From positions 6,554-70,553 of the forward strand of contig JTDE01002247.1 of NCBI GenBank assembly GCA_014338405.1: DNA of 64,000 nucleotides, in the 5' to 3' direction. Made by a program: the position numbers and the translations under genes. The notes beneath the pieces were generated by a model. That model worked only from the letters and a program-made list of their open reading frames with translations, was not told the origin of the DNA and did no database searches. Origin of the DNA: Paragonimus skrjabini miyazakii. Taxonomy: Eukaryota > Platyhelminthes > Trematoda > Plagiorchiida > Troglotrematidae. Positions 10,761 to 21,415 of the stretch are shown here, piece by piece (within the stretch, counting starts at the first letter, position 1; the number at the start of each line of letters is the position of its first letter).

Positions 10761-11943
10761 TGGAATGCAGCCAATCATGTGCGCCATATCTGCATTGGCC
10801 AATCAGGTTATTTGACATTGACCCATTTATACAGTGTCCATAACAGACTAGATGAGACGTTGTGTGTGGTGTAGTGAATACACATCTTGCTCTGAACCTG
10901 ACTTGTTCTACAGGTTTGATGTAGGTTTGTGTGTAGGTCCTGTTTACAGCTATGAACAGGTGGAATCCACGCGAAACCACTGTATATCAAGTAATCCCTG
11001 AGTGATGTTTTTCAGTGGTGATCTACATCCAACATTACCGTTCTTTTTTTTCCGCCGAGAAAAAGCATATTTTCTTCTGGGTAATGAAATGAAGCTAATC
11101 AGCTGAACGAAACCGACCTGTCTTACCATCGTATGATCTAGTTGATGTTGACATCAGATTCTACACGAGGAAGAGCAAATTTAATGCATGTAGTTACGCT
11201 GCCGCACAATAACAAATGCTGAACGGCGTAATGTCAACTACATATACATATTATCGTTCATGTGTGATCCTTCACTTTTGTATTGTAGTTGCGTTATTCT
11301 CGTGACAAGCTCTAGTCGAGAGTCAGTTGCTTTTAGAGAGTCTATAGCACATTACAATACTGAGAAGTCCTCGTGGAATAAGGATACTAAGCATGAGTTT
11401 ATGCCCTTTCCAACGGAGTGGCACTGTCTGCTGTGCTCGCACCGATCAGATTCCATAAAACCAAAGTGTCTTCCTTCTACAAGAAGACAGTAATGCGCCC
11501 CTCATTAGGTGTTTCTTGTCGAAGAAGTATGGTGTTTCGTACTTACTCTGGTGAAAAAACACCGACCACATGCTTGCTTGTCACTTCGTCCGTTTGTTGG
11601 GTTTGCATAACACCCTATTGTTTTGAATGGGCACGCTCAACTCAGGTCGCCACTTTACACTAGTTGGACGTGGGGTTTGGAATTGGAAATGGATTAGTTA
11701 TAAGCGTAGCCCTTGATGTGAAGATTTCATCCGATTTTCATTTTGGTTGTCTCCTCATCTGATAAGACCATTCGAAGCATTGGCGGGGAAGTGAATTATA
11801 ATCAGAAGGTAAATAGCGCCAACAATACTGCATACGTGACATGTAAATAGCAGTATACCAAATATACGTGGATAACAAAACCATATGATAGAATGTTTGA
11901 ACTAATCAAATACTCGAGAGTATATTAGAATTGATTTTGGCCG
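10761..11943. other. No gene recognised (possible LTR remnant at the start)
   Basis: The first about 230 bases after the purine tract could be LTR sequence, but no second copy is present to test this. Short frames at 11,260-11,663 carry no recognisable motif. Confidence 0.4.
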
Positions 11944-13135
11944 TTACGAACCATCAATTGAGACAGTGGAAGTTTGCAGGTTATGTCGGATGAATGGGTT
12001 GATGGGTGAATTTATAAACAACTGTCTCGGGCGTTTATCACTTCTTGTGGTGTTCGTCAAAGTTGTTCGATCTCGCCCTTCCTGTTCACTTTTGTCATAA
12101 ACGACATTCCGGAAAATGCGTCCGAGGAGTCTAATGAGTCTCGTGTTGTGTTTCATCCTGGCGCAAGGTTCACTGATCAAGAGTATGCACCTCTGCTGAA
12201 GAGACGCAAGCCATGCTGAACAAGTTGACTGGCGGGCCGACTTGTATGAACTGCGCTTCACACTTTCACGGTGCAAAGTGATGCGTCATGACTGGGGCAT
12301 TCCGACTCCTACCTTCTTTATTGCAAATAATCCGCTTGATACTATGGACACCTTCACCTATTTGGGCAGCACTATCTCGTCAGTTTGTAATATTGCTGGT
12401 GTGATATCAGCGAGGATAATAAAGGTGCGAGTCGCCTTTGCCAAACTGCGTCATCTGTGGCGTCCAAAATACGTTCGGTTATCGCCGAAAGGCAGGATAT
12501 ATAGTGCTTGTGTGCGCTCTGTTTTGCGTCATGGTTCGGAAACGTGGTCCGTTCGCAACGTAGATATCAATATACCTGTTGTGTTTGACCATCGTTGTCT
12601 CTGCCAAATAGCCCACATTAAATGGACTGATCGCGTGAGCAACATGGCCGTTCGCCGACGTGTATTCCAGAACGCCCGGGATGCGCTATTAATTGGTCAA
12701 GTAATCGCATTGCACAGCCGGCGATGGCTTGGTCACATACTCCGTATGCCATCTGATGGTTTACCGTATCGGGCATTTTATAGTGAGACCACAAAAATTG
12801 GGATAAAACCACGTGGTGGTCAAATAACAACGTAATCACGTAATATGAGGACCCTGACTGCTCCACTGAAAACAGTGGGTAGGTGTCGCCTACTTGGCTG
12901 GAGCCCTCGTGGTCTCTCAAATCGCTAATTAGAAACGCTGTGCGAGATGGCGGTGTGTCGCAGTCAATGGCATACCTACATCTATACCACTTTTAGCTCC
13001 TTCCACTTAGTCTTCTTTTACCAGTCTTCAACCTTTTTCGTAACGTTTCCTTCTAGGACACTCCACCTCATTGTTGAGGTGAGCGGCGGCCCGAGTCATA
13101 GTACCTTCCGTTCAGGCTCTTGGCTGCTATGATGA
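11944..13135 (+). mobile_element. RTE LINE, 3' half (RT palm and C-terminal domain)
   Basis: The 5' part (about 11,990-12,240) is a broken RT palm: GVRQSCSISPFLFTFVIND matches the RTE motif B consensus (GVRQGCPLSPFLFNFVID), and the catalytic YADD is replaced by YAPL. The frame 12,242-12,835 (197 codons) holds the C-terminal domain: DTFTYLGSTISS, VAFAKLRHLWR, VRSVLRHGSETWSVR, DHRCLCQIAHIKWTDRVSN and LGHILRMPSDGLPYRAF. 3' UTR sequence continues to a TGATGATGATGAG tail near 13,135. It differs from the 17-kb copy and probably belongs to another subfamily. The 5' half is missing. It lies inside the PUDP intron, same strand. Confidence 0.88.
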
Positions 13136-14054
13136 TGATGAGAGTAGTCCATGACTTGTAATTCGTTTGCTGTTTGAAACTCTACAAGTCAGGGAATGGA
13201 AAGTCTTCATCGTAGGACTGCATACTGTTTAGTTCGCGTGGCGACGTCAACGCAGGATATGTTGTTCAGCGTGCTGTGCAGCATTGAGTGGTTATTCCTC
13301 TCGATGCGTCGCATGAAGGTATGTGCCAAAACCTTATTAATTATTGTGGCAGTGTTCGTGACCAAGATCCATGCCAAACAATGTAATAGGTAATATGTTG
13401 GTGACACTGGTGCTAACGTTGCTGACAGAGTTGGAAGCGCTGACCACGTCGGGCGTTCCATGTCAGGCTCTGTGTCGGGTCTTGGTTGAGTAATCATTAG
13501 CCCATTTTATAGTTCACAGTAGCCATTGAACTGTGGGCCAAGGTGTTATTAATGTCGGAACACGTTACATATTGGATACATGTTAAAGAGGTAACTGACC
13601 TGATAGCGCACATGTCAGGTTCAACAGGATAACTAGGGGCATCTATAGATAAGCGCATTTGAGTTGTGGTGAGGGGTTTGTCATAATAGTTTGGTTCACC
13701 ATACAACAACCTGTCACATTCGGATGAGGTCATTCGAACCCCTACAAAGGACGAGACTGATCACTGTGGAGCGTTGGTCCTAGGAGAACCATGGGCAACC
13801 TGAAAATTCGTCCTGAATGCTTATTTTACTAGCTCATTATTTTTGTACATCCCAACGTTTTCGATTATTGATACTATGTAATCTGTGCTGTGTCCGTAGG
13901 TTTGTCACAGTTTAATAGACCAGACTTGTTTGTCGTGGTCAGTGGGGTGGAAAAATCAGTCAACAATCGTAGTCCTTTTGGAGGTGTCCATCTAGTGGAC
14001 CGAATCTACTAGGATAGGATTTGGTCCTCTTTATTCACATGTTGTGAGTAGATA
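13136..14054. other. No gene recognised
   Basis: Intron sequence with only short frames. Two stretches, about 13,270-13,390 and 13,515-13,610, share a loosely similar string around TTATTAAT...GT, too weak to call a repeat. Confidence 0.4.
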
Positions 14055-14335
14055 GATATGTAAGGATGATGGTGGCTAATCGGGCTCAGTGTTATAAATG
14101 TTGTCATTGTTTAACTGGGTTGTCTGTGTCTTGAGAACATTGAAGCGGTACAGTGGAACTCGCTACTCGGCTGCTCCCCGATGATGTGTGGACATCTTAA
14201 TACTGAGTATTCGAGCCCAAGACCGGCCTTTTTATGAACCAGGTTTTCTTTTGTCTTCACGCTAGTTTTTTTTTATTGTGACTATATAGCATTTAAACCG
14301 CTAGCGAATACCTGTTAATGATGATGATGATTGTG
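14055..14335 (+). mobile_element. RTE LINE 3' end fragment
   Basis: About 14,063-14,135 aligns with 18,661-18,730 of the large RTE copy: GGTGGCTAATCGGGCTCAGTG here against GGCGGTTAACCGAGCTCAGTG there. This covers the last codons of the RTE ORF. Further on there is a TGATGATGATGAT run at about 14,319-14,331, a tail type typical of this family, though the sequence between is diverged. Confidence 0.5.
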
Positions 14336-14730
14336 TTGTCGATTTGGTTCCCTTGCCGAATGCTTGCTCACTAGTGTGAGTTGACATTCGAACTCTTACA
14401 ATATGAGTGCACACAACTTTCAGCAGCCTGGTTTTAAATCAGTATACCACTCTCATTTCCGTTATCATTCTTATCTCATACCCACTCTCTTTTTAAAGTG
14501 TATTTGACATAGGTGCCAACTTCTACGGACCAGGTAGATTGAAATGATCTTTGCATACAACACGATTGTTTCCTAATTGAAATTTCTCGGCTATATGCTT
14601 GTAACGCTTTTTTTTAGTAAGCTTTTATGACATGGTTTGCTTACTGAAAACTCACACTGCGCCTCTCTGACAACGATCGCGCCTCTCGTCATTCATAAGT
14701 TTGTTTCCTCATGTTTATCTTAATACTTAG

Positions 14731-15012
14731 ATCAAATATGGCAAACCTAAGCCAGACATCTTCCTCGCTGCGGCTTCTCGCTTCCCAACTCCGCCTGTAA
14801 ACATGGAGTTGGTGTTGGTTTTCGAAGATTCCCCTCTGGGTGTCGAAGCTGCCGTAGCAGCTGGAATGCACGTTGTTTGGGTTCCACCCCCGGAAGAACC
14901 ACCTTCCGATGCTCCAGAAACTATCCCCGCTTCATGTGTTTCTCGCGTTACCCGATTGAGAAGTCTTTTGGATTTCAAACCCGAACAATTTGGAATCCCT
15001 CCTTTCGATTGA
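14731..15012 (+). CDS. PUDP: Pseudouridine-5'-phosphatase-like HAD hydrolase, exon 2 (terminal)
   Basis: Exon 2 completes the HAD fold (residues 144-236). It opens directly after the acceptor ATACTTAG with IKYGKPKPDIFLAAASRF, giving motif III lysine at about K148. LVLVFEDSPLGVEAAVAAGM follows and carries motif IV (E175/D176), then VVWVPPPEE. It ends LLDFKPEQFGIPPFD, the same C-terminal pattern as the animal enzyme (DFQPELFGLP). TGA stop at 15,010-15,012. Total length is 236 residues against 228 in human PUDP as I recall it, so the gene appears complete with all HAD motifs present. No AATAAA was seen in the next 250 bases, so the poly(A) site is not placed. Two-exon structure, phase 0. Confidence 0.9.
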   Translation: MKYGKPKPDIFLAAASRFPTPPVNMELVLVFEDSPLGVEAAVAAGMHVVWVPPPEEPPSDAPETIPASCVSRVTRLRSLLDFKPEQFGIPPFD

Positions 15013-15639
15013 CGTTTGTTTTGCCGTCTGAACACTGTTATGTGCGTTTTACAATCATTGCCCATTTTTATTTTTAGATGTATTCCACAGCTTTTAAATT
15101 TTGTTTATTCATCAGTTCAACTGTTCCTCGATTTCTTCAGATTTTGCTTCATAGGGTTATTTAAGCAGTAAATGCTTTTATTGCATTTTTTTACCGTCGA
15201 CTTTTTGTTATTGGACTGATAAGTGATTTATTGTTCAACGTAAGCAATGCTGTTTAACAGAGATAGCAACTCGAAATATCCCTAGTGATTCGGCAGACCA
15301 CCTCTAATGCTGGTCTAATCGAATTAATTCGCGGATGTCCCCTAAGTTGCCTTACGACGGCCAGCACCACTCTGGGACGTAAGCTGAAGAATAATTGATG
15401 AGCTCCGGATCAATGTTCTCATTTCTCGATCCACGCTCATAACCTGGCAATCAGATCAGGAGAGAACCAGTGATTTTGCACTAGAGAATAACACAATGTT
15501 AACAGCTCAGATGTCAGAATTGTTATCACTGTAGGTAATATGAAGCAAACGTGAACGAGTATTTGCGGGAAGGAGCGTGTCAAAACATGAAGTCAACTTG
15601 GCGTAAGTTATGATGAAAATACAAAGGAGACGGACATAC
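15013..15639. other. PUDP 3' flank, nothing recognised
   Basis: T-rich for the first 230 bases, as expected for a 3' UTR, then non-coding sequence up to the start of the RTE element. No canonical poly(A) signal was found by eye. Confidence 0.5.
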
Positions 15640-18600
15640 ATGTACGACAGATCAGACACAACAAGGCTGGACCTTGACGTGGTGTGACGGCTTGCACATC
15701 TCGATGACCTACTGGGATAAACTGGACGGTGTGGCCATCACACCAACAGAGTCACTCATACCAGACGGACCAATTGGTAGAAGTCTGACAAACCAGTCTC
15801 CAGGTTGGGGATTGAAAGAAAATTGGCATCTTTTTCCGAAAAACATACCAATTCTGGTACACTGCCACCCACCTGCTGCCTTGCGGTATAGGCTTTTTAG
15901 CCAAAGCCTTTGGTTGAGAACCCTAATCGTTTTCCTGTCTAGGTCTGGGCGCCCTGGCAGTATCTCAGCCCACACACAACCATGAATAATAACAAGTAAT
16001 TTCATACTGCATCGGCCGTCTCGTAGCATAAACCGGGTCGCCCTATCTGCTGCATACAGCAGGGTGGATAGGCGAAAACATGCTACTGCTGACCTCTCTC
16101 CCACTGTCCTATCCAATTTGGTTCTCAGGCCCCTCTCGACCTCAATTTCTGGTAATTGCTCTACAGGCCCCACAATAGATATAGCTATTCATAGTAACAC
16201 TGAGCCGATAAGTTTCATCACTTACCATTCAACTTCAGGCCTCCCTCGTCCCTTGCTTAGACCCAGAATGCGAATTAACATAGGTGCTTTCAACGTTCGC
16301 ACTCTAAAACAAATGGGTCAACGGGCCGCTCTTGCACGAACGTTAGACTCGTTGCATGTGGATGTCTGCTGTATCTCGGAAACTAGAATCTAGGACAGTA
16401 GTCAGCGTATGGAACTAACAGCACCCTAATTGTCTACCCGATACTGGTTATACACTTCGGTTGACTCCACAGCCGCTGTTACAGGTCAGGATGGAGTAGG
16501 TATGGTCCTCAGCACGTCGGCCGCAGCCTCATTGATACATTGGATTCCTGTTAACAGTAGACTTTGTGCCGTCCGCTTGGCAGGTTCCGTTAGGGCCAGC
16601 TCTATACGCAAGACTTTCAGAAATTTATTCATTGTGTCTGCTTACGCTCTTACTGACTGGAAAGTTGCCTTAGTAGTTCTCCCTCCGAAGATCCCAACAG
16701 CTGCTGGACTCAAATCTCGCAGTCCATTCAGAAAGCAGGTACCGTAGCATGCGGCACAGAAGTACATTGGCTAAACAAACATTGAAACTCACAGAAGTCT
16801 CTGGAATTGTTAGAAGCCAGACGGAAGGTTCCTCCTGGTAGTTCACATAATAAGTCTAGAAGAGATATCCGTAGGAAGCTGAAACGTAGTCTGAAGGCTG
16901 ATCGTGAGGCTTGGTTATTGGAAAAAGTTAAGGAAATGGAGATCGCTTTTGCTTCAGGGAACACCGGCAAACTCTTTAAGCTGATTCGTGCTACTGGTCC
17001 CAGGCGACCGTCTGTCAGTGAAGCCATCAGCGAAGCAGATGGCGCACTAATCTATAATAAGTCCAGAAGGTTAGAACGTTGAGCGGAACACTTTGAGAGT
17101 CAATTTACCTGGCCTCATGTTTCTTCCGTGCTGCCTCCACAAACTTCTGATGTAACGCCCTGGTCGGTAGATTTAGAACCACTCACAGAGACTGAGGTTC
17201 GCAATTGCATCTCGGCTTTCAATCGTAATAAGGCTGCCGGCCCAGATGATCTCGTGCCGGCACTTTTCAAAGAAGGTGGAGAGGTGTTAGTTGAGGCCTT
17301 GACTCAGCTGTTTCAACTTGTGTGGACGACGGAGACCATCCCTCCGTGCTGGGGTCACTCGATAATAGTTCCCATATTTAAAAAAGGAGCCCGGAGCTCT
17401 TACGAAAACCATAGGGGGATTAGTTTAACCCCAGTCATTTCTAGGGTTCTGGCATTCCTTATACTTCGTCGACTCACTGCAGTTCGTGGGGTAAACTTTA
17501 GAGAAGAACAGGCAGGGTTTCGCCCTGGGTGGGGTTGTATAGATCACATTTTCACTCCGTCAAATTCTGGAGCAGAGTCAACAATCGCCGTATTCCTCGA
17601 CTACAAAGGTGTATTCGATTCGATGGATTGATCTCCAATTTTAGAGTCACTTAAACACTGAGGTGTACCGACCAAGTATGTGAACATACTGTCGGCGCTT
17701 TCTTCCCATACTTCGGCTCAGGTTAGGGTTTACGGTGAGCTATCTGACAGTTTCAGCACCAGGAACGGCGTTCGTCAGGGCTATCCCCTTTCACCATTTT
17801 TTTTTCAATTTCGTCATGGACGAAATAATGAAGGACTGTCTGTGACACTCACAAAATGCCGATGTGGACCTCCTACCTGGTGGAATGCTGACTGATCTTG
17901 ATTATGCTGACGATAAGGTGTTGCTGTTCGACAGGCGGCGCAAGCAACGCTAAACGCTATTTCACGTTCTGCTAAGTACTTCGGAATGTGTTTTAGAGTC
18001 TTAAAATGCAAAGTGCTTCTGCAAGATTGTTGTGATTACGTAGACTTAATGTTAGATAATGAAGTCATGGAGATTGTTGACCGGTTTATATACCTAGGAA
18101 GCGGCGACAGCGGAGGTGTAGGAAATGAAACAGAAGTGCTTATCTGCAAGGCTAGGGCGATATTCGCTAATCTGAAACACCTAGGGCGACAGAGAGGTAT
18201 TTCCCTGAAACTTAAGGGTCACGTATATCAAAGAACAGTGACGGCTGTATTAAGTTACGGCAGTGAAACCTGGCCTCTTAGGGTAGGTGATGTGAACCGC
18301 CTCCAGGTATTAGACCACCGATTTCTGCGTTCAGTCGTTCGTATCGGGTGGCACCAGCGAGTAAGCAACGGGGAGGTTAGGAAGCGGGTGTTTGGCATTG
18401 ATTGTCAAACGAGTTCTTTTGTTCAGTCACTACATTTGCACAGACTTAGATGGTTAGGTCATGTGCTAAGGATGCCAACTAGTCGTTTGCCACACCGAGC
18501 ACTGTTTGCCGACGCTGCAGCCGACTGGCGTCAGGTGCGAGGTGGACAGATGATGACCTGGCGTAGACAGATGAAATCGTTTGCGAAGGGGTTGGTCACT

Positions 18601-18986
18601 ACAGATTAGGTTTGTCTCCCAGGCTGGGGCCCTCGCAGAGTCGGTGGCTTGAGACTTTAGGTGATATGGCGGTTAACCGAGCTCAGTGGCGTGAATATTG
18701 TCGTTGTTTGGCCGGGTTTGTTTGTTAAGTGAGTGCATTTGATGACGCTGGGCAGTTTAAACCATAAGAAAGGCTATCTTGCTACTTACCGTTCAGTTGT
18801 TTGTTTGCAAGGTGTAGGCACCTTGATGTATGTTTGAATATAGACGTAGCTATTTTTAGTAGTTAGGTCCATTCCCCTCCCCTTCTCTTTTTACTTTCTT
18901 CTCCTATGGGTTTTTCTTTCCTTCGCGGTTGTGTGGCAGTTAAGTATCAGTGTGAACCACTGGTGTTTTGCTCTCTGTGATGATGA
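15640..18986 (+). mobile_element. RTE LINE, longest copy (endonuclease + RT), degenerate
   Basis: The 5' portion to 16,250 is leader or N-terminal sequence. An AP-type endonuclease begins near 16,268 with NIGAFNVRTLKQMGQRAAL and DVCCISETRI, then a stop. It continues to LFIVSAYALTDWK and is cut: the middle and C-terminal endonuclease (GDxN, SDH) are absent. RT spans 17,128-17,930 with NRNKAAGPDDLVPALFKEGG, IIVPIFKKGARSSYENHRGI, EEQAGFRPGWGCIDHIF, VFLDYKGVFDSMD and NGVRQGYPLSPF. The catalytic YADD (17,903-17,914) is intact but in a shifted frame. The C-terminal domain 17,986-18,609 has FIYLGS, LSYGSETWPLR and LGHVLRMP. The 3' UTR runs to TGATGATGATCAG near 18,986. Not mobile by itself. Confidence 0.9.
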
Positions 18987-20675
18987 TCAGACAGTTTTGA
19001 GTAGCCGATATGGTACAGTTCGGATCCGAACTTGGTCGTACTCCCACGATTATAAATTGCCAAGTCCTCAATAGTCTTGCTTTCGTTTTCATTTGCGAAT
19101 GTCAGTTGATCCATAGCGGACGTGCGGCGACGTTGATTGGGTATTTCTGCAGATTATGCTGAATTGTGGTGAGCGATAAGGCCGGTCCGTTTTGGAAACG
19201 ATGCTTCCTCAAGCTGCATAGTAAGTTGATTTTTACCCACTTTTTATTGTCGCATGAGTGTCCCTTGATGGTGATTGTCGCTTCACCTGCCTAAGCAGTG
19301 TCGTCTCAACTTGTAAACTTGCCGAGTGCATATGGTTACCACGAAGGCGTGTTGACGCTTTTATTGCTTGTAGCGCCGAAAAATCGTTCAGATATCGATT
19401 TGATCGATGGTTTACGTGAATTCCGTCTTTTACTGTAGATCAGTGATCTGGGACTTTCGCGCCGAAAATGTATATAAGCTCTAGGCAGTTGACCATCGTT
19501 TCCTCCGCCTATCAACCTGTGTGAAACATGCCGGTTATGTAAGCAGTGTGACTGGGCCGCACACTGAGTACGCCGACGAGGCGTCTGTTAATTCACACAC
19601 TGTCAAATGCGGTCACTGACGGGTTAAATCAAGCCACAAGACTGTCCGATGATCGTCACTGGGAAAACAAAGCTGTGAGGTACCGTGAAATAATTCAAAT
19701 CTATAGTTTGTACCGCCGTCTAACAGCCTCAGTCTGTGGCATCCACGTGTTCACGGGATGACTGACGTTCTTTGTGGATCTTCGCTGCTTCGTCTGTTTT
19801 TTCTTTCCAGTCATTCACTTCACGCACTGTTATCAAGAGAAACGATGGCCAGAGCCACGATGCACATGGGTATGCCATGCTGACACTGTATATCTGCGCG
19901 AACTTTGTTGCGTAATTTCAACGTAGTCGACGTTAAACTGAAGTAGTAGAATCAATTATGGTCAGTGTAATGTGCCGTGTAGGTATTATTTCTAGAATGT
20001 TTCCAACCAATATCTGTGCCCCTACGATCTTCACACTCTAAACACCGTATTGACAGCGAAGCGAACATCATTTAGAAAAGCGGTAGACGCTAATATTTCG
20101 TATTGATTCACCGGTATTAAATTTGTGATAGCCGGAAGTGTTTATTTATAGCAAACAAGTGTGGAGGGTGTATAACCAATCAAAGGGTTAGTTAAGAAGA
20201 CTCGAGCTCATGAACAATTATATCTGAACACGCACAGCTGGACTGAGTCGACTGATTGCGACCCCCTCAACAGACTGTAAGAATCTTGGATTGAGATGAA
20301 ACAATAATCTGAATGCACAAGCTGGATTGTGCTTGGTGATGGGGACGTGTCTAGTGATTGGGGGAACTGGCTGTTTACGTGTCCCAGCAATATTGTCATC
20401 CTCTGGCAACACGGACTTCTACACTTATTTCAGTAAATGTTTCTTCACTTTGGAGACCAAGAATCTGTCAAGTCTACCTATGTGAGTTTCTCTGCAGTTG
20501 CTTACAAATTGGTATACGCAATGTGTGATGGCACCGATAGGCTGATCTCCTTTGACTGAAGACTGGTGGTTTCTGAGTCCGAGCGATTACACGTAGTTCA
20601 ACCACAATAAATGCTCGTCTAGTTGAATTTATCAATCGGTTAAAAATTCCTGGTGTAGTCATCAGCAAAAACGAT
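18987..20675. other. No gene recognised
   Basis: About 1.7 kb without a frame longer than about 65 codons that shows any motif. A minus-strand frame at 20,474-20,686 might be decayed PLE endonuclease, given the PLE RT fragment at 21.1-21.4 kb, but no GIY-YIG motif is visible. Confidence 0.45.
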
Positions 20676-20827
20676 GTAGCGAACAAGCTCGTTTTCGGTT
20701 ACTCATCGTCAGGCCAAATACATAACTTTCACATATAAAACAGTATTGTCAAGGAGAAGCGAACAAAACAAGTCAGGTTATGTATTTGGCCTGATGATTA
20801 ATAACCAAAAACGAGCTTGGTCGTTAC
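20676..20827. repeat. 51-bp inverted repeat, probable PLE termini
   Basis: The left arm 20,676-20,726 and right arm 20,777-20,827 are reverse complements with about 6 mismatches in 51 bases, separated by 50 bases. The shared core (GGCCTGATGATTAATAACC and AAAACGAGCTTG in the right-arm sense) resembles the window's left edge, where the PLE on the minus strand ends with GCCTGATGAGAATGACCGAA. This suggests the arms are PLE terminal sequence in opposite orientations. PLEs often carry inverted or terminal repeats of this kind. Confidence 0.75.
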
Positions 20828-21129
20828 ATTCATTTCCTGATTGATTTCCAAATGGTTGTGTTGTCTGACTTGTGATGTACTAACCATTAATAGACAGTTC
20901 TTTATAGGCCCACTTCTCCACATTGTTTACCTCTTCGGTCGGTGCTCTTTACATACTGTGCCCTTCTATGAACTTTCTCGGGTAACCATTTGATGGTAGA
21001 ATAAAAATGATCAAGTTTAGTTTCTCCGCAACACTACTGTGAGTATAGATTCGCCTCACTTATGTGAACAGCGTTTTCGTTTATGTTGTATCAGTATGCG
21101 GCTACTGAATTTTAAGTATTGATCGAAAC

Positions 21130-21415
21130 ACCTAGAATTCCTACGGAGAGTTCTTCTAATTGAGCCATCTTCTCAGAGCAGCTGTTGGCATCAAATTCAA
21201 ACGTAACCTTCAGGTCAGAATGAAATCTGTTTTGGCGTTTCACCAAGTTATCTTACCTGTCCAGATTAACTTAATATTAATATGTCATCGACGTAACGTT
21301 TGTGATATGAGAAGTTTGTTATCTCCGAAGCTAGCTATTGCTCAATTCTTAGCGTGAAAATATCTGTTAAGAGATGATTTACTAGATTTCCCATAGCTAC
21401 TCCATCTATTCGGTG
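21130..21415 (-). mobile_element. Penelope-like RT fragment with intact YVDD
   Basis: The minus strand shows IDGVAMGNLVNHLLTDIF (family DGVAMGSPLGPLLADIF), a stop, then EITNFSYHKRYVDDILI with the catalytic YVDD (21,284-21,295 on the plus strand) unchanged. A diverged thumb region follows with NRFHSDLKVTFEF. It is joined without a stop to RTE sequence on its upstream side. Only about 290 bases are recognisable. Confidence 0.75.

Larger units (their letters stand above)
6721..14730 (+). other. PUDP intron 1, 8,010 bp, filled with retroelement remnants
   Basis: The intron is bounded by GTACGG at the 5' side and ATACTTAG at the 3' side and splits the coding sequence in phase 0. Inside lie a possible three-exon chain at 7,276-8,210, a Gypsy remnant at about 9.2-10.8 kb, an RTE 3' half at 11.9-13.1 kb and an RTE tail at about 14.1-14.3 kb, all in the same orientation as the gene. 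The parts at 10.8-11.9 and 13.1-14.05 kb hold nothing I recognise. Confidence 0.85.

Noticed and set aside
13207..13733. Two adjacent minus-strand frames (96 and 78 codons) sharing weakly similar strings
   Set aside because: The similarity is too low by eye to claim a duplication, and no domain is present.
15709..16173. 154-codon minus-strand frame, one of the longest in the window
   Set aside because: It is antisense to the 5' part of the plus-strand RTE element and carries no motif.
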